A DNA stretch of 64,000 nt from Salminus brasiliensis (Eukaryota; Chordata; Actinopteri; Characiformes; Bryconidae): assembly GCF_030463535.1 (NCBI RefSeq), contig NC_132878.1, positions 26,112,425 to 26,176,424 on the forward strand, written 5' to 3'. The notes under the pieces were generated by a model that made no database searches, was not told the origin of the DNA, and worked only from the letters and a program-made list of their open reading frames with translations. Below are positions 9,556 to 22,781 of this stretch, one piece after another (position 1 is the stretch's first letter; the number at the start of each line of letters is the position of its first letter). Both the position numbers and the translations under genes were made by a program.

Positions 9556-9724
9556 TAACTTTGTGGAAACTGTGATACTTTTTTTAAATTTTTTTAATTT
9601 TTTTATTTATTGCGCTACTAATCACTGCCATATTTAAACAGAGTGTAACAAGCAGTGCAGTGATGCTGAGACTAACACGGTGTATTAGCCTGTAACACTT
9701 ATTTATTTATTTATTTATTTTCAT

Positions 9725-10645
9725 GACTGTGTGGCAGAACTCAAATCACTTCATAAAGTTCACCAATGACAAACCAGTGCTGGGTCTGATCAGCATACAG
9801 AGAGGAGGTGCAGCGCCTGACAGACTAGTGTAAAGTCAGCAACCCTTACCTGAAGGTAGACAAGACTAAAGAAATGGTTGTTGACTTTAGGAGAACGCTA
9901 CACAACCACTCTCCGCTCAACATCGACAGGCCCAGGCCCTGCAGATTGTCAAGAGCACAAAGTTCCTTGGTGTCCACTTAGCAGAGGACCTCACCTGGAC
10001 CCTGGACTTTCTCTGGAAGCTGAGAGGCCAGTCTTCCTCTACTCATCCCCACCATCTTCTACACAGGCACCATAGAGAGCATCCTGCATCACTGCCTGGT
10101 TTGGGAACTGCACATTCTGACCAAGACCCTCCAGCAAATAGTCAGGACGGCTGAGGGGCTCGTTGGAGCCTCTCTCCCATCAATCACGGACACTTACGCC
10201 CTTCTCACAAACTGTTCTGCCTCCGGCCATCGGGAAGAAGGTACCGCAGCATCCGGTCCAACAAGACTGCAACAGCAATTTCCCCACAAGCAATCTGACT
10301 CCAGTGAAAGCATTGCACTACATACTACCTCACTACATCCCTGGGCTCTTTGCACATTTATTGCACAAGTTGCACAGACCTATTTTAAAAATGGCTGCTC
10401 TAACCTGTGCTGCACTCTACTGGTTTGAACATGATATGCACATTTTATTGCACGACCCTACTCCCCACTACTCTCAGTCTGTCTTATGTGCATTCTAGTC
10501 TGCACTGTATGCCTTGTGTTGTGCTGTCTGTATTCACTTGTTCTGTGTTGGACTTTTTTGTTTGCACGGTGTTGTGTTGCACCATGGTCCTGGAGGAACG
10601 TTGTTTCGTTTCACTGTGTACTCTGTATAGAGTTTACATGACCAA
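9725..10645 (+). repeat. LINE reverse transcriptase 3' fragment, spacer 2, long form
   Basis: Broken frames match the end of a fish LINE reverse transcriptase: FTNDKPVLGLIS-like sequence near 9757, a KSTKFLGVHLAEDLTWTLD-like block near 9950-10010 and the PSGRRYRS-like tail near 10225, followed by the 3' UTR. It contains the 327 bases (9930-10256) missing from the copies in later spacers. Several frameshifts and deletions make it a pseudogene fragment. Confidence 0.65.
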
Positions 10646-13644
10646 GCCTCTTGACTTGGTCAGTCATAGCTGATTAAAATCTGTATAGATATCTATGCTG
10701 ACGTCAGACACCTTAAACTGATAACTGACCTTTTTGTTGACTTTATAATCTGATTGGAGCTCCAACCACTGCAGGAATCTACGGAACAGTCATCATGGTC
10801 TTGTTAGCACAACATGCCTTTACCATTCCAACCAGAAGACCTCAGGAAGAACTGAGGAGTGGATGTAGCTCTGTGGGAGGGGTCATCTGCTGCTCCCAGA
10901 AAAATCTCCCTCATGCTGGTTAAGGGTCAGCAGATGAGGAGTGCCCCTCCAGAAGCAGAAAGACCATAAAGCACATCTGTAATGAGCTTAGTCTGACTTG
11001 TGTTTCCAGGTATAGCAGGATTGTGAGAACTGATCCAGACAAACTATGGTGGGGAGTGTGAACTTGCTGCTGGTCGTGTCTCACAGGATTAGTAACCAGT
11101 GAAAGGAGCACATCAGCATTAGACAGAGATATAATGTTTATAGCGGACAGTCACATGATCACAGCTAGTCCAGTCTCCCTGTTTCATCCTGTTTATCTCT
11201 CATATGTTTGTTACAATGTCCAGTCTTACATTTCTGTGGTGGTTAGATCAGGTCTCACATTTACATCACTACACCTGTCAGGTGGGTGGGTGAGAGACTC
11301 ACTCACACTGTTCTTGAATCTCACAACAAACCTCTGAAATCTCCAACTTTACTAAATATCTGTGAATTCAAACTCCTGCTGAAAGCATATTATTCAGCAT
11401 GTTTGGGTTCAGGGCCTTTATTCTGTCTTGATGTCCACTGTCTGCTGTGCAGCAAGAGGGACATCTTGTGGTATGATGGTGCTATATCACAGTGTGCTGG
11501 GGCAGAGGTTCTAGTGCAGGGCATCTTCTACACACTGTGCTTTTCTCTTAGAGGAACTGGGAAGCTGTGTGTAACCTGTAATGGTAGAAACTGGTTCCTT
11601 CTAATGAACTTTATTCAAAATTCTGCTGGATTTGTACTTCGCTGAGAGTTAAAGGAGTTGAATAATATATAATCTAGTACTGAACTATATTTGTAAAAAA
11701 TCTCCTTTTACTGCTTTCTTATGCTGAGAGATGCAGAATTGATCAGTACGTTTCACTGCAGTTCTGTAGCTGAAGCAGAGCTTTAGACTCGGCTACTTTT
11801 GTAATGAAGCTGTTGTTGGAAAGCTACTTTTACTGGAGTCATTATTTCACTGCAGTAACAGTTTATTTTACTGGATGCTGGTTTACACTACTCTACATGT
11901 CACAGAGGGAGAAAACATGGCCTCGTTTTGGGGGGATTTCATGGAGTTGAGCGCTTTCACACGGTGTAATGGAGTTTGGGCGACCCCTAGTGGCAAGTGG
12001 TGAACTGCAGCTAGACTTAGCTTTGGTGCTTCTGAGCTGCGGTCCTTCAGCAGCAGACTGTGCTTCTAACGCTGGGGGCAGGAGCACAGCTCCGTGTTTT
12101 GTTGCTAAATTCAGATTAAAAACGTGTTTCAGTTAAAAATCCTCTACTCACTTCAACTATCATACAGATGAGCAAGTGTTGAGATGAAGATTGCACTGTT
12201 TTAGCTCGTAGTTCAGCTTTTATCAGCTTCGTCTTCGTTTCTCTGTCGTGAGTTTGGGTGAGGAGAACATGAGGCTCCATTTTCCTCTGTTTTCTCCAGT
12301 CCTGCTAGCGGTGGATGAACTAAGCCATGTTTTACTTTCATTAGAGATATTAGTATTTCTTTACCCAGCTTAAACCTGATCTGCAGTCATCACACCACCT
12401 AGAAGACTTTGAACCTCTCCAGCCCTTTTTTCCATTTCCAGTCTGAAATTACACTCCCACATCTTGAGGCTTTCTGCTCCAGCCTTATATAAACTAGAGG
12501 CAATTTCACCAGTTACTGAAAAGCCTTCACTTTTGGAGTAGAAAACATGTAGAGATATTGAAATTGATCTGCAGTGGTCAAAATATGATAAAAACCACAA
12601 AAAGAATTTTCCTGAATTTCATTTTAAAATCTAGATTTTAGAGACTATAAACTGAAGCCTTCATGTCCCCCAAAACTTTCTGCTTTGGACTCTCGTGTCA
12701 CCATGGGTCTACTTTCACCAGGCAACATTTGGAGCTGATCCCTCCTCCTGATTTGAAGTTCTTCTAGCTGGAGCTGACAGTGAACAGGCAGCTTCTCCAA
12801 GTGTCCTTTTAGAGTCTCCAAAGTCTCCAACCTCTGTATCATAAGAACAGCTCATTTTACTGCAGGAAAGGGATCGTGTATTATCTGCACTTGATGGCAA
12901 CATGTTATCCTGTATTTCTTCACCTTCTTTTTACAAACTTACGTCATCCACCAGTTCTGATTGAATATTTTATTCTAGTGCCAAACCAAGAGCAATCAGT
13001 AGTAGATAAGAGCAAAGAGGCAGGAGGGTCTAGTTTCACCTTTGCTTGTTTTATTTAGTCAGGTTTTGTTATTCTAGCTTTCACAGCTCTCACTGCTGTC
13101 CGACTCCAGCAAAGCCTCGACTTCACTTTCCCGTTCCAACTCAATCAAAATCTCTCCAACAGCATAAAATACTTTCTTCTATGGTTTCTGAGTTTGTTTT
13201 GAAGCAATTTTTATTGATTATTGCTGCCAATAATTTCTTCCTTCCTGAGAAGCTGCTTCAGGAAACAATCCTTCAGAAGGAAAAAGGTTCTGGAGCTCAG
13301 ATTTGAGAAGCTTCAGAGCTGCATGAATGAAATGCTGGACTTCTGATGGAAATCCATGATGTGAGCTGACAGACTGTAGATGAGCTGGTGTGAAAGGACT
13401 CCTTCACATCCTCACCTAATGCTTCCTTTTCCATCAGCTGTGTTACTGACAACCCTCTGAACTCTTCATCTGCGGCTGTTTAAACACTCAAGCAGCAGAG
13501 AGGCTGAGAGAATGTGGGTTCAGCTCTGTGGAGAAGACGTGAAGAAGAGTCTTTATGTGAAGAGCTTCATCTTTTTCTCTCAGTTAATGAATGAAAGAGA
13601 AATGTAGGAGATTCTTTTCAGATCTACAAGATTTAACACACACA
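10646..13644. other. Conserved spacer 2, 3' of gene 2
   Basis: Same content as spacer 1: empty L2/Tc1 site (about 11474-11490), CTCF-like motif on the minus strand (11981-11993), unexplained short frames at 11893-12087, 12370-12600 and 12645-12842, and a minus-strand AATAAA at 13210-13215, 430 nt beyond the gene 2 stop. Confidence 0.6.
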
Positions 13645-14416
13645 TCACTTCTTATCACATAACCTCACAGTTCCTGCAACATAGAACCCAGCGTAGAGCG
13701 GCTGAGTGAATGTGGTGTGGAGTGTGTGTAGGAGGGTCATTGTGTCAGAGACGCTGTAGAAGGACAGAGTTCCTGCACTGTGATCCACATACACTCCTAT
13801 TCTGGAGGATGGTGGAGCTGAGAGCTTAGTCCGAATGTTGTTGTGGAGGAAAGAGAGAGAGGAGGAACACTCCAGACTCCAGGACTGACTGTTGCATCCA
13901 AACACACACTCATTACCCCCTCCTTTCCTGCTGATTCCTTTATATGAGACTGATATGTACACACACCCAATTCTCCCACTGCTCCACTCAACCTCCCAGT
14001 AACAGCATCCACACACACTCTCCTTACACAACACCTGAGACCAGCTGTTAAACCTCTCTGGATGATCAGAGTATGACTGGACTTCACTCCGCATCACCAC
14101 TCTGTTCTTCTCAGACAGTCTGAGGCGATAATTTACTGTGTTGGGATCCAGAGTCAGTCGACAGTAATCTACAGAAAAGTAAAGAAAAGAAAAGTTAAAT
14201 TATTTAAAGTAAAACACTGTTGCTGAGTGTGTGTGTGTGTGCTTGTGTGTGTGTTTAATTCAGTATATGTCTGTGTGTGTGTTTGTCTTTTAATGTGTGT
14301 GAATTTATAATGTGTCGTGTTTGTGTGTGTTGGGTATGTATGTGTTTTGTGAATGTGTGTGAGTGTGTGTATGGATGTGAGTGTTCCTTTTAAATGGTTT
14401 GTGTTTGTATGTTTTC

Positions 14417-14451
<35 letters not shown>

Positions 14452-14500
14452 TATTGTTTTAATGTGTGTTTAATTCAGCAATTGTGTTTGTTTGGTATGT

Positions 14501-14549
<49 letters not shown>

Positions 14550-15007
14550 ACATACATTGCAGAAAATCTTCTCTGGTTTTTGGCTCTGAGGATAAAATCT
14601 GAACTGCTGCAGCTGTGGAGACACACAAACACAACAGTCCAACAGCATGAATAGAGTAGAATAGAATAGAATAAAATAGAATAGAGTAGAGTAGAATAGA
14701 ATAGAGTAGAGTAGAATTAAAATGTTCATGAAGATTAAAGATAAAGTTTAAAACGTAAAAACAATCTTTATTTCTAAGAAACTTTGGAGAAGATCAGTCC
14801 TTTCAGTCTTTCTCTCTCTCTCTAAAACAGGATTTACCTGTTGATAAATATAACAGTTTTGTAGAAATATGAGAGAAGTAATAACAGTAATAATAGAAGA
14901 ACAGCAATAATACAATAATTCATGTAAAGCAAATAAATGATATTTTTAAAGGGTGCTCTTTTAAATGTATGTTAATTACACTGATCAGTTATCAGCATCT
15001 TTCTCGC

Positions 15008-15039
<32 letters not shown>

Positions 15040-16526
15040 GTCTAATGAAATATGACACTCTGTTACAGTGTGAATCTGTAAAGGTGGACCAATTCCAGCC
15101 ACCAGAGGGGAGCGGTAGTCCGATAATCAGTCCTAACTCCCAGCACCTGGTGAGCTGAGTATATATACTCCTCAAGGAACAACCAGAGTGGCTGGTTCTT
15201 TGTGGAGCACATAGTGTTTGCAACATACAGGTGGTTATTTGGTGTTGTTTCATACACAGTGTTCCTTCTGTCTTGTCTCTTTTGGAAAGTTAGGTCTCAC
15301 CCTTCCCTACTTTCCAATTCCTGTTTAAAAGAAGGCAGTGAGGTTTCTTCATCCCCTTCTCCTAGTTTACTCATTTATCTTTAGGAAGAACTGGAGGTTC
15401 AAGGAACCTTCCTCCTTTCCCTCCTTATTTTTCTGCCATAGCTTTGTTTGGGAGTCCAAGCTATTTAGTTCGCCTCAGTTTAAAGAAGGCAGCCAGCCTC
15501 CCCTGACATCGTTGTCTGGTTTTCCCGCTCAAACCCTCCCCTGTGCAGTGGTAAAGTAGTGGTAAAGTACCTGGTTTCTGATCCCGTGGACCTGGGTTCA
15601 ATTCCAACTGAAAGTTGGGATATCATTAAGTTCTGATACCCATGCCTTTCTGTTCCACATCTTGACAGCTAAGTGTTTAGGTCATATTCTAACTACCACT
15701 GGTAGCTCTATCGGTAGGGCCCTGGAATAGTCCCGCTAGTGCTACCATTACAGAATCAGCTGCTGGACACAGGTGGTGGCTGCAGTGCGTGGTCAGTGTG
15801 TAGAGGAACAGTAAGAGGAACAGAGTTTAATTAGATCATTTCTATGGAGCTCAGAGGAAACTTGTCTCACTTGTCCTCTTTCTGTCCAAGTAAAGATTCC
15901 CATCCTTATGTCTGACAGCAGGACAGCTGCTCTTACCATGTGGAGGGATCTTCCAGAACTCCTCTCTGCAGAATTCCTCTAGTCGCTCTTTCAGCTCAGA
16001 GACAGATTTCCTCACTCCATCAAATGAGGGATGTTGATGGACAGTGATGCTGGCTGAGTTCTCAGATCCAGAAGAGACACAGAGAGACTGGAAACTCTAC
16101 AGAGAGAAGAAACACAATGGAGGAAGATGAAGGTGGAGAAGAGAGATGAAGGAGATCAGAACAAATGAGACTAAAGAGAGAGTTGGGATTACAGACAGCT
16201 TTATTTAGTGGAGCTTAATGAACTTCTGCTGAGAGGAACTTTACAAGCTTGATGAGGAGCAGCTTCCTCTGTAGATCAGTGAGTGTTACCTGGAGGAAAT
16301 GGAGGTGATCCTCTGTGTGTGAAAGCTGCTCCAGCTCAGTGTGTCTCCTCTTTAGATCAGCCATCTCCTGCTGCAGTTTCTCCAGGAGTTCTTCAGCTCC
16401 ACTCAGTTCAGCCTTCTCCTGAGCTCTGATCAGCTCTGTTATCTCAGAGCGCTTTTTCTCAATGGAGCGGATCAGCTCAGTAAAGATCCTCTCACTGTCC
16501 TCCACTGCTGCCTGTGCAGAGCGCTG

Positions 16527-16559
<33 letters not shown>

Positions 16560-18356
16560 GAATATCCTCTGTTACACAACACTCCTTGTCTCAGATGTAG
16601 TCGATCAGCTCAGTCATGTTTGGTGTGTGAAGTCTGGTTCTCTAGGTTTCACTGGAGCTACAAGGCTAATGTAGCAGTGGTGTAAAAGTACTCTGATTCT
16701 GATGAGATCTGAGTAACAGTAAGAGTGAAAGAAAGGAGCTGGAGGAAGAATCAATCAGAGTAAAGAGGAAATATTTGCTTCATAAAGGGAAGAAAGGAAA
16801 AGTGAAAGCTGCAATGAATCAAATCACTTCTAATGAATGTGATCTTTAGCAGAGCTGTTCCAGTACTGTGACCTGATCTGGATCCTGACTGGAATTGTTC
16901 AAAAACATCATATTTTTATTTATTTGTATAAAGACAATTTTTCTAGTATTTTACTGAACCACAGTAGGTTGGACTCATGTTTGAGGTAAACACTAAAACA
17001 CAGAACAGTACTGAAGATCCTCACATTCTGATTATTAGATCTTTGTGTTGATTAATGTTGTAAAAAAGCATAGCAGGTAAATATTTCTGCTTTTTTACTG
17101 TAAAGCCGTTCTAACAACAACTGGAAGCTCATATTCGATCAGTAACAGATCATTTGTTCAGGAAATGTAGTAAAAATAAGGTAACCTTGTTTATGTGGAG
17201 TCTGACACTGTATTACACACTGTTATCTATAAACATGGAAAAGAAATGATCTGTGTGTTTGTCAGGTTTTATAGATTAGAAATAGCTACATTAGCCTCAG
17301 TCCTTCACTGCAGAACTGAAAAGCAAACTTCAGACCCCAAAACAGCTTTTGACTCTGTTTGGGAAAAGGAGAAAAACTGTGTCTTTCTGTTCTCACCTTA
17401 AGAGTGTTCACTGTCTGTTCCAGCTCCTGCAGCTTCTTCTGCTTCTCCTGGATCCTCTGCTGGAGTTTCTCCTGCATCTCTTTTAGCTGAGTCTATGAAC
17501 AAACACATTTGATGATGTTTATGAATTTATGTGAATTATGATCTAGATGGGTAGATGGGTGTTGGCTGGTTACACATTCACTAACTGCTCTGATCAGTTT
17601 ATTGAACTCTTCTGTACAAACAGCATTTGAACTCATTCCTTCAAAATCTATGTACTAAAATCAAGAACCGACTTTCTTTAACTCAATCAAGTGATTAATG
17701 AAACTCCTTCTGGATGAGGAATCTAATTAGTCTGAGCTGATTCTGAATGATCTAACAGTTCTCACCTGTTTCCTGCTTCTTTCTGTTGTAGCTGAGACTG
17801 TATCGTGTCCCCTGTGATCCTCCATTGTGCATAAATAGCAGATAGAGCTCTGATCAGTACGACAGTAGATCTCGATCAGTCTGTCATGCTGAGAGCAGAT
17901 CTTCTCTTGTAGCTGGGTGGACGCTTTGACCAGCTTGTGCTTCTTCCAAGTAGGAACTTCAGAGTGAGGTTTAAGATGAGTTTCACAAAAGGAGGCCAGA
18001 CACGTCAGACAGGACTTGATGGCTTTGAGTTTTCTCCCGGTGCAGAAATCACACTCCACATCTCCAGGTCCAGCGTAACGGGGAGCAGGAGAAGCAGCTT
18101 GGAGTTGTGTCTTCTTCAGTTTCTCCACCACTTCAGCCAGCATGTTGTTCCTGCGTAGAACAGGCCTTGGAGTGAACGTCTCTCTGCACTGGGGGCAGCT
18201 GTAGACCCCCTTCTGTTCATCCTGATCCCAGCAGCCATTAATACACACCATACAGAAACTGTGTCCACAGTGGATGGTCACTGGATCCTTCAGCAGATCC
18301 AGACAGACTGGACAGCTGAACTGCTCGTGATCTACTGAAATACTGGCCTCTGCCAT
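13645..18356 (-). CDS. ftr-like: finTRIM gene 2
   Basis: Coding exons are 17766-18356, 17397-17492, 16290-16523, 15937-16096, 14556-14612 and 13645-14168, giving 553 residues with all splice sites and the frame intact. RING and B-box ligands are complete. The RING loop reads TIHCGHSFCMVC and the B-box region has the private change HSEVPTWKK. Exon 4 carries ENSASITVH where genes 1, 3, 5 and 6 have EDSASIPVH; gene 4 shares the gene 2 form. The terminal exon is 6 nt shorter than in gene 1 because of codon-sized gaps in the SPRY loops (SGRIGCV, GFYVAGTV). Its 5' half resembles gene 6 while its B30.2 exon does not, so it is a mosaic. Confidence 0.93.
14506..14546 (-). repeat. CA repeat after the exon 5 donor, gene 2
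   Basis: About 20 units, starting 10 nt inside intron 5. A second, shorter TG tract lies nearby at about 14419-14450. Confidence 0.8.
15061..15750 (+). repeat. Composite LTR-like/SINE-like block, intron 4 of gene 2
   Basis: Counterpart of the gene 1 block. The CTCF-like motif is at 15099-15111 with one mismatch, a TATATATA box is near 15160, and the B-box is at 15595-15605. Confidence 0.4.
16200..16205 (-). terminator. Intronic poly(A) signal, intron 3 of gene 2
   Basis: AATAAA placed as in gene 1, 9 nt past an in-frame TAA (16215-16217). The read-through tail differs from gene 1 by a single L-to-F change. Confidence 0.55.
16529..16556 (-). repeat. GT repeat at the exon 3 acceptor, gene 2
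   Basis: Fourteen units, ending 5 nt before exon 3. Confidence 0.85.
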
Positions 18357-18401
18357 TTTCCTGCACTTCTAGACTGAGAGAGAGCAGCACTCTGAGATCA
18401 C

Positions 18402-18411
18402 TTTCATTTTC
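18402..18411 (-). promoter_or_regulatory. ISRE core, gene 2
   Basis: GAAAATGAAA on the minus strand, 46 nt upstream of the ATG; same spacer dinucleotide as gene 1. Confidence 0.65.
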
Positions 18412-18462
18412 TCTGAACTGAGCAGGAGAGACTTCCTGCTTTCCTGCTGCTCAGAGTGTCAC

Positions 18463-18464
18463 AG

Positions 18465-18506
<42 letters not shown>
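18463..18506. repeat. GA repeat in the gene 2 5' flank
   Basis: Nearly pure GA tract ending GATAAAGAGG. Confidence 0.85.
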
Positions 18507-18509
<3 letters not shown>

Positions 18510-19022
18510 AGAGGACAGAACTGATTGGTGGACGGGGAACTAAATATCTTGCACTTTTGCAGAACACATGACCGTTTAACTATTAGCTAAATTCATCAGC
18601 AAGAAATACAGCATTAAGTGGCTTTTACACACAGTGCTCCTCATGATCCAGGAGGGAGAGGAGCACACTTGGCTAAATCCCACAAAGTGGCAGACAGATT
18701 ATTAGGTACAGGAGTTCTTATTTTACCTTATTTTACGGACTGTTAAAGATTGATGGAAAATAACAGCCATTTTCAACAGTATTATTCTGTTATTCTAAAG
18801 AAAGATTCTGTTGTAAATGGTCTGAATGTGAAATGCATTATGGGACATTTTTTAGACAAGTCCTAATAAAGCCACTCTGCACAAGCAGCCTGCTTTAACC
18901 TCTTCATTACAGTTTGTACTTTAGACACATTTTACTGTGTTTTTATGAATTATTTAGCGTTTTATTAACAGTGATATCATGTGTTTATAAAAGCAGCATT
19001 TTACTGTACATTTCTACAACAG
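18507..19022. other. 5' flank of gene 2
   Basis: No gene is seen. It matches the gene 6 flank in small details, such as CACAAAGTGGCAGACAG near 18681, and differs from genes 1 and 3. Confidence 0.5.
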
Positions 19023-19424
19023 TGTAACAGGCAGGACTTGTTCATTTATTATGTATCAGTCAGGATCTGTGAAGGACCTGTTAGCATGTATTATGCATCA
19101 GCTAGGACCTGGGGAGAGTTCTCCTCCCGCGAGCTGTATTGGGCAGCGCCCACAGGTGTTGTCTGCGTCTATTGGGCATGACGTCAACACAGCATGGCGC
19201 CTATATCTATCCGGACTTGCGCAACAGCGTTTGTTTGGCGTGGTGAACGCAGGTAGTATGAGTTATTGCTCTACAGACGGTGGGTGGATCATGTTTTATA
19301 GGAAGTGTTCTGTCTGTTTGTTCAGTTGAGGTACTTAATAAATCTGAGTTCAGGTAACTGTGGTGCCGCATTAGTTAAAGTGGACTGGGTTCTATTGGTG
19401 GACCCATTTGGTATTAAGGTTACA
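19023..19424 (+). repeat. LTR-like element, short form
   Basis: A 402-base element running from TGTAAC to GTTACA, with the CRE at about 19179-19186 and AATAAA near 19337. It lacks the roughly 309 internal bases present in the first copy. Confidence 0.45.
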
Positions 19425-19630
19425 TTTACAGTAACTTATTGGCTTTTTTTGCTACAAATCACTGCCATGTTTAAACAGTGTAACAAGCAGTGCAGTGATG
19501 CTGAGACTAATGCTGTGTATGAACCATAACACACTCTGCTCTGACAAATCTAATTTGTGTATATATATTTATTTATTTTAATTAGTTTAGTGGACAGTCA
19601 CATGAGCGCAGCTAGTCAAGTCTCCCTGTT

Positions 19631-20262
19631 CCATCTCCAGCACCATCACACTGAATGTGGGGGTGACCCAACACAGTGCCCCAGGGGGTTCTGAGTTCTC
19701 TGCTGAAAAACTCAAATCACTTCATGAAGTTCACCAATGATAAACCAGTGCTGGGTCTGATCAGCATACAGAGAGGAGGTGCAGAGACTGGCAGACTAGT
19801 GTAAAGTCAGCAGCCCTTACCTGAAGGTAGACAAGACTAAAGAAATGGTTGTTGACTTTAGGAGAACGCTACACAACCACTCTCCGCTCAACATCGACAG
19901 TCCAACAAGACTGCAACAGCACTTTCCCCACAAGCAATCTGACTCCAGTGAAAGCATTGCACTACATACTACCTCACTACATCCCTGGACTCTGCACATT
20001 TATTGACCTATTTAAAAAAAATGGCTGCTCTAACCTGTGCTGCACTCTACTGGTTTGAACATGATATGCACATTTTATTGCACAACCCTACTCCCCACTA
20101 CCCTCAGACTCTTATTTATGTACACTCTCTAGTCTGCACTGTATGCCTTGTGTTGTGCTGTCTGTATTCGCTTGTTCTGTGTTGGACTTTTGTTTCTGTC
20201 TGCACTGTGTTGTGTTGCAGCATGGTCCTGGAGGAATGTTTTGTTTTACTGTGAGTTAAAAT
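19631..20262 (+). repeat. LINE reverse transcriptase 3' fragment, deleted form, spacer 3
   Basis: Same element as 9725-10645, with a 327-base internal deletion joined at 19900/19901 (CATCGACAG next to TCCAACAAG). Confidence 0.6.
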
Positions 20263-21118
20263 GACCAAGCCTCTTGACTTGGTCAGTCATAGCTGATTAA
20301 AATCTGTATAAATATCTATGCTCACATCAGACACCTTAAACTGATAACTGACCTTTTTGTTTGATTTTATAATCTGATTGGAGCTACAAACACTGCAGGA
20401 ATCTACAGAACAGTCATCATGGTCTTGTTAGCACAACATGCCTTTAAAACTCCAACCAGAAGACCTCATAAAGAACTGAGGAGTGGATGTAGCTCTTTGG
20501 GAGGAGTCACATTATCTGCTGCTCCCAGAAAAAATCTCCCTCATGCTGGTTAAGGGTCAGCAGATGAGGATTGCACCTCCAGAAGCAAAAAGACCATAAA
20601 GCTTGTCTGTAATGAGATTAGTCTGACTTGTGTTTCCAGGTATAGCCGGATTGTGTGAACTGATTCAGATAGACAATATGGTCAGTGTGAACTTGCTGCT
20701 GGTCATGTCTCACAGGATTAGTAACCACTGAAAGAAGCACATCAGCATTAGACAGAGATATGAAGTTTATAGTGGACAGTCACATGATCACAGCTAGTTC
20801 AGTCTCCCTGTTTCATCCTGTTTATCTCTCATACATTTGTTACAATGTCCAGTCTTACATTTCTCTGGTGTTTAGATCAGCTCTTACATTTACATCACTA
20901 CACCTCTCAAGTGGGTGGGTGTGAGACTCCACACATTGTTCTCGAATCTCACAGCAAACCTCTGAAATCTCCAACTTTACTAAATATCTCAGACTTCAAA
21001 CTCCTGCTAAAAGCATATTTCTCAGCATGTTTGGATTCAGGGCCTTTATTCTGTCTTGATGTCCACTGTCTGCTGTGCAGCAAGAGGGACATCTTGTGCT
21101 GGTATGATGGTGCTATAT
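20263..21118. other. Conserved spacer 3, part left of the LINE insertion
   Basis: Spacer sequence matching 501-1335 with scattered changes. No gene is seen. Confidence 0.5.
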
Positions 21119-21226
21119 GCCAAAGGCTAGATTACTGTAATGCACTTTTGTCAGGTTGTTCCAGCAGGAACCTCAATAAACTTCAGCTGGTTCAAAATGC
21201 TGCAGCCAGGGTCCTTACTAAAACTA

Positions 21227-22781
21227 CAAACCGGATTCCAAAAAAGTTGGGATACTAAACAAATTGTGAATAAAAACTGAATACAATGATGTGGAGATGG
21301 CAAATGTCAATATTTTATTCGTAATAGAACATAGATGACAGATCAAAAGTTTAATCTGAGTAAATGGAACATTTTAAAGGAGAAATATGTTGTTTCAAAA
21401 TTTCATGGCATCAACAAATCCCAAAAAAGTTTGGACAAGTAGCAATAAGTGGCTGGAAAAAGGAAATTGAGCATATAACGATCAGCTGCAAGACCAATTA
21501 ACACTAATTAGGTCAATTGACAACATGATTGGGTATAAAAAGAGCTTCTCAGAGTGTCAGTGTCTCTCTGAAGCCGCGATGGTAAGAGGATCACCAATTC
21601 CACCATTGTTGCGCAGAAAGATAGTGCAGCAATACCAGAATGGTGTTACCCAGCGTAAAATAGCAAAGACTTTTAAGTTATCATCAACCGTGCTTAACAT
21701 CATCAAAAGATTCAGAGAATCTGGAACAATCGCTGTGTATAAGGGTCAAGGCCGTAAAACTCTACTGGATGCTCATGATCTCCGGGCCCTTAAACGTCAC
21801 TGCACCTCAAACAGGAATGCCACTGTCAAGGAAATAACAGAATGGGCTCAGGAATACTTCCAGAAATCATTGTCCACAAACACAATCCACCGTGCCATCC
21901 GCCATTGCCAGCTGAAACTCTACAGTGCAAAGAGGAAGCCATTTCTAAGCAAGCTCCACAAGCTCAGACGTTTGCACTGGGCCAGGGGTCTTTTAAAATG
22001 GAGTGTGGCAAAATGGAAGACTGTTCTGTGGTCAGATGAGTCACGATTTGAAGTTCTTTATGGAACACTGGGACGCCATGTCATCCGGACCAGAGAGGAC
22101 AAGGATAACCCAAGATATCAAAGCGCCGTTCAGAAGCCTGCATCACTGATGGTATGGGGTTGCATGAGTGCTTGTGGCATGGGCAGCTTGCATGTCTGGA
22201 AAGGCACCATTAATGCAGAGAACTATGTTTAGGTTCTAGAACAACATATGCTCCCATCTAGACGTCATCTCTTTCAGGGAAGACCCTGCATTTTTCAACT
22301 GCAGCAGTCACAACATCATGGCTACGTAGGAGAAGGATCCGGGTACTGAAATGGCCAGCCTGCAGTCCAGATCTTTCACCTATAGAGAACATTTGGCGCA
22401 TCATAAAGAGGAAGGTGCGACAAAGAAGGCCCAAGACGACTGAACAGTTAGAGGCCTGTATTAGACATGAATGGGAGAGCATTCCTATTTCTAAACCTGA
22501 GAAACTGGTCTCCTCTGTACCCAGACGTCTGTTGAGTGTTGTAAGAAGAAGGGGGGGATGCCACACAGTGGTAAAAATGGCCTTGTACCTACTTTTTTGG
22601 GATTTGTTGATGGAATGAAATTTTGAATCAACATATTTCTCCTTTAAAATGTTCCATTTACTCAGATTAAACTTTTGATCTGTCATCTAGGTTCATCTAT
22701 TGACATTTGCCATCTCCATCATTGCATTCAGTTTTTATTTACAATTTGTTTAGTGTCCCAACTTTTTTGGAATCCGGTTTG
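21227..22781 (+). mobile_element. Tc1/mariner-like DNA transposon (1555 bp)
   Basis: Terminal inverted repeats of about 200 bp begin CAAACCGGATTCC at both ends, with TA target duplications at 21225-21226 and 22782-22783. It sits inside the LINE fragment. It encodes a disabled transposase. Confidence 0.85.
21525..22620 (+). pseudogene. Tc1-like transposase, inactivated
   Basis: An open stretch of 235 residues (21525-22232) holds the N-terminal helix-turn-helix (QQYQNGVTQRKIAKTF), the RKT linker and the first catalytic aspartate (VLWSDESRFEV). It is cut by an in-frame TAG after NAENYV. A deletion near 22295 removes the segment expected to hold the second catalytic aspartate. The C-terminal part with SPIENIW continues in another frame to about 22617. 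It is non-functional as a transposase. Confidence 0.8.

Noticed and set aside
21227-22781. Active Tc1 transposon
   Set aside because: There is an in-frame stop and loss of the second catalytic aspartate region; the copies move with the unit, not on their own.
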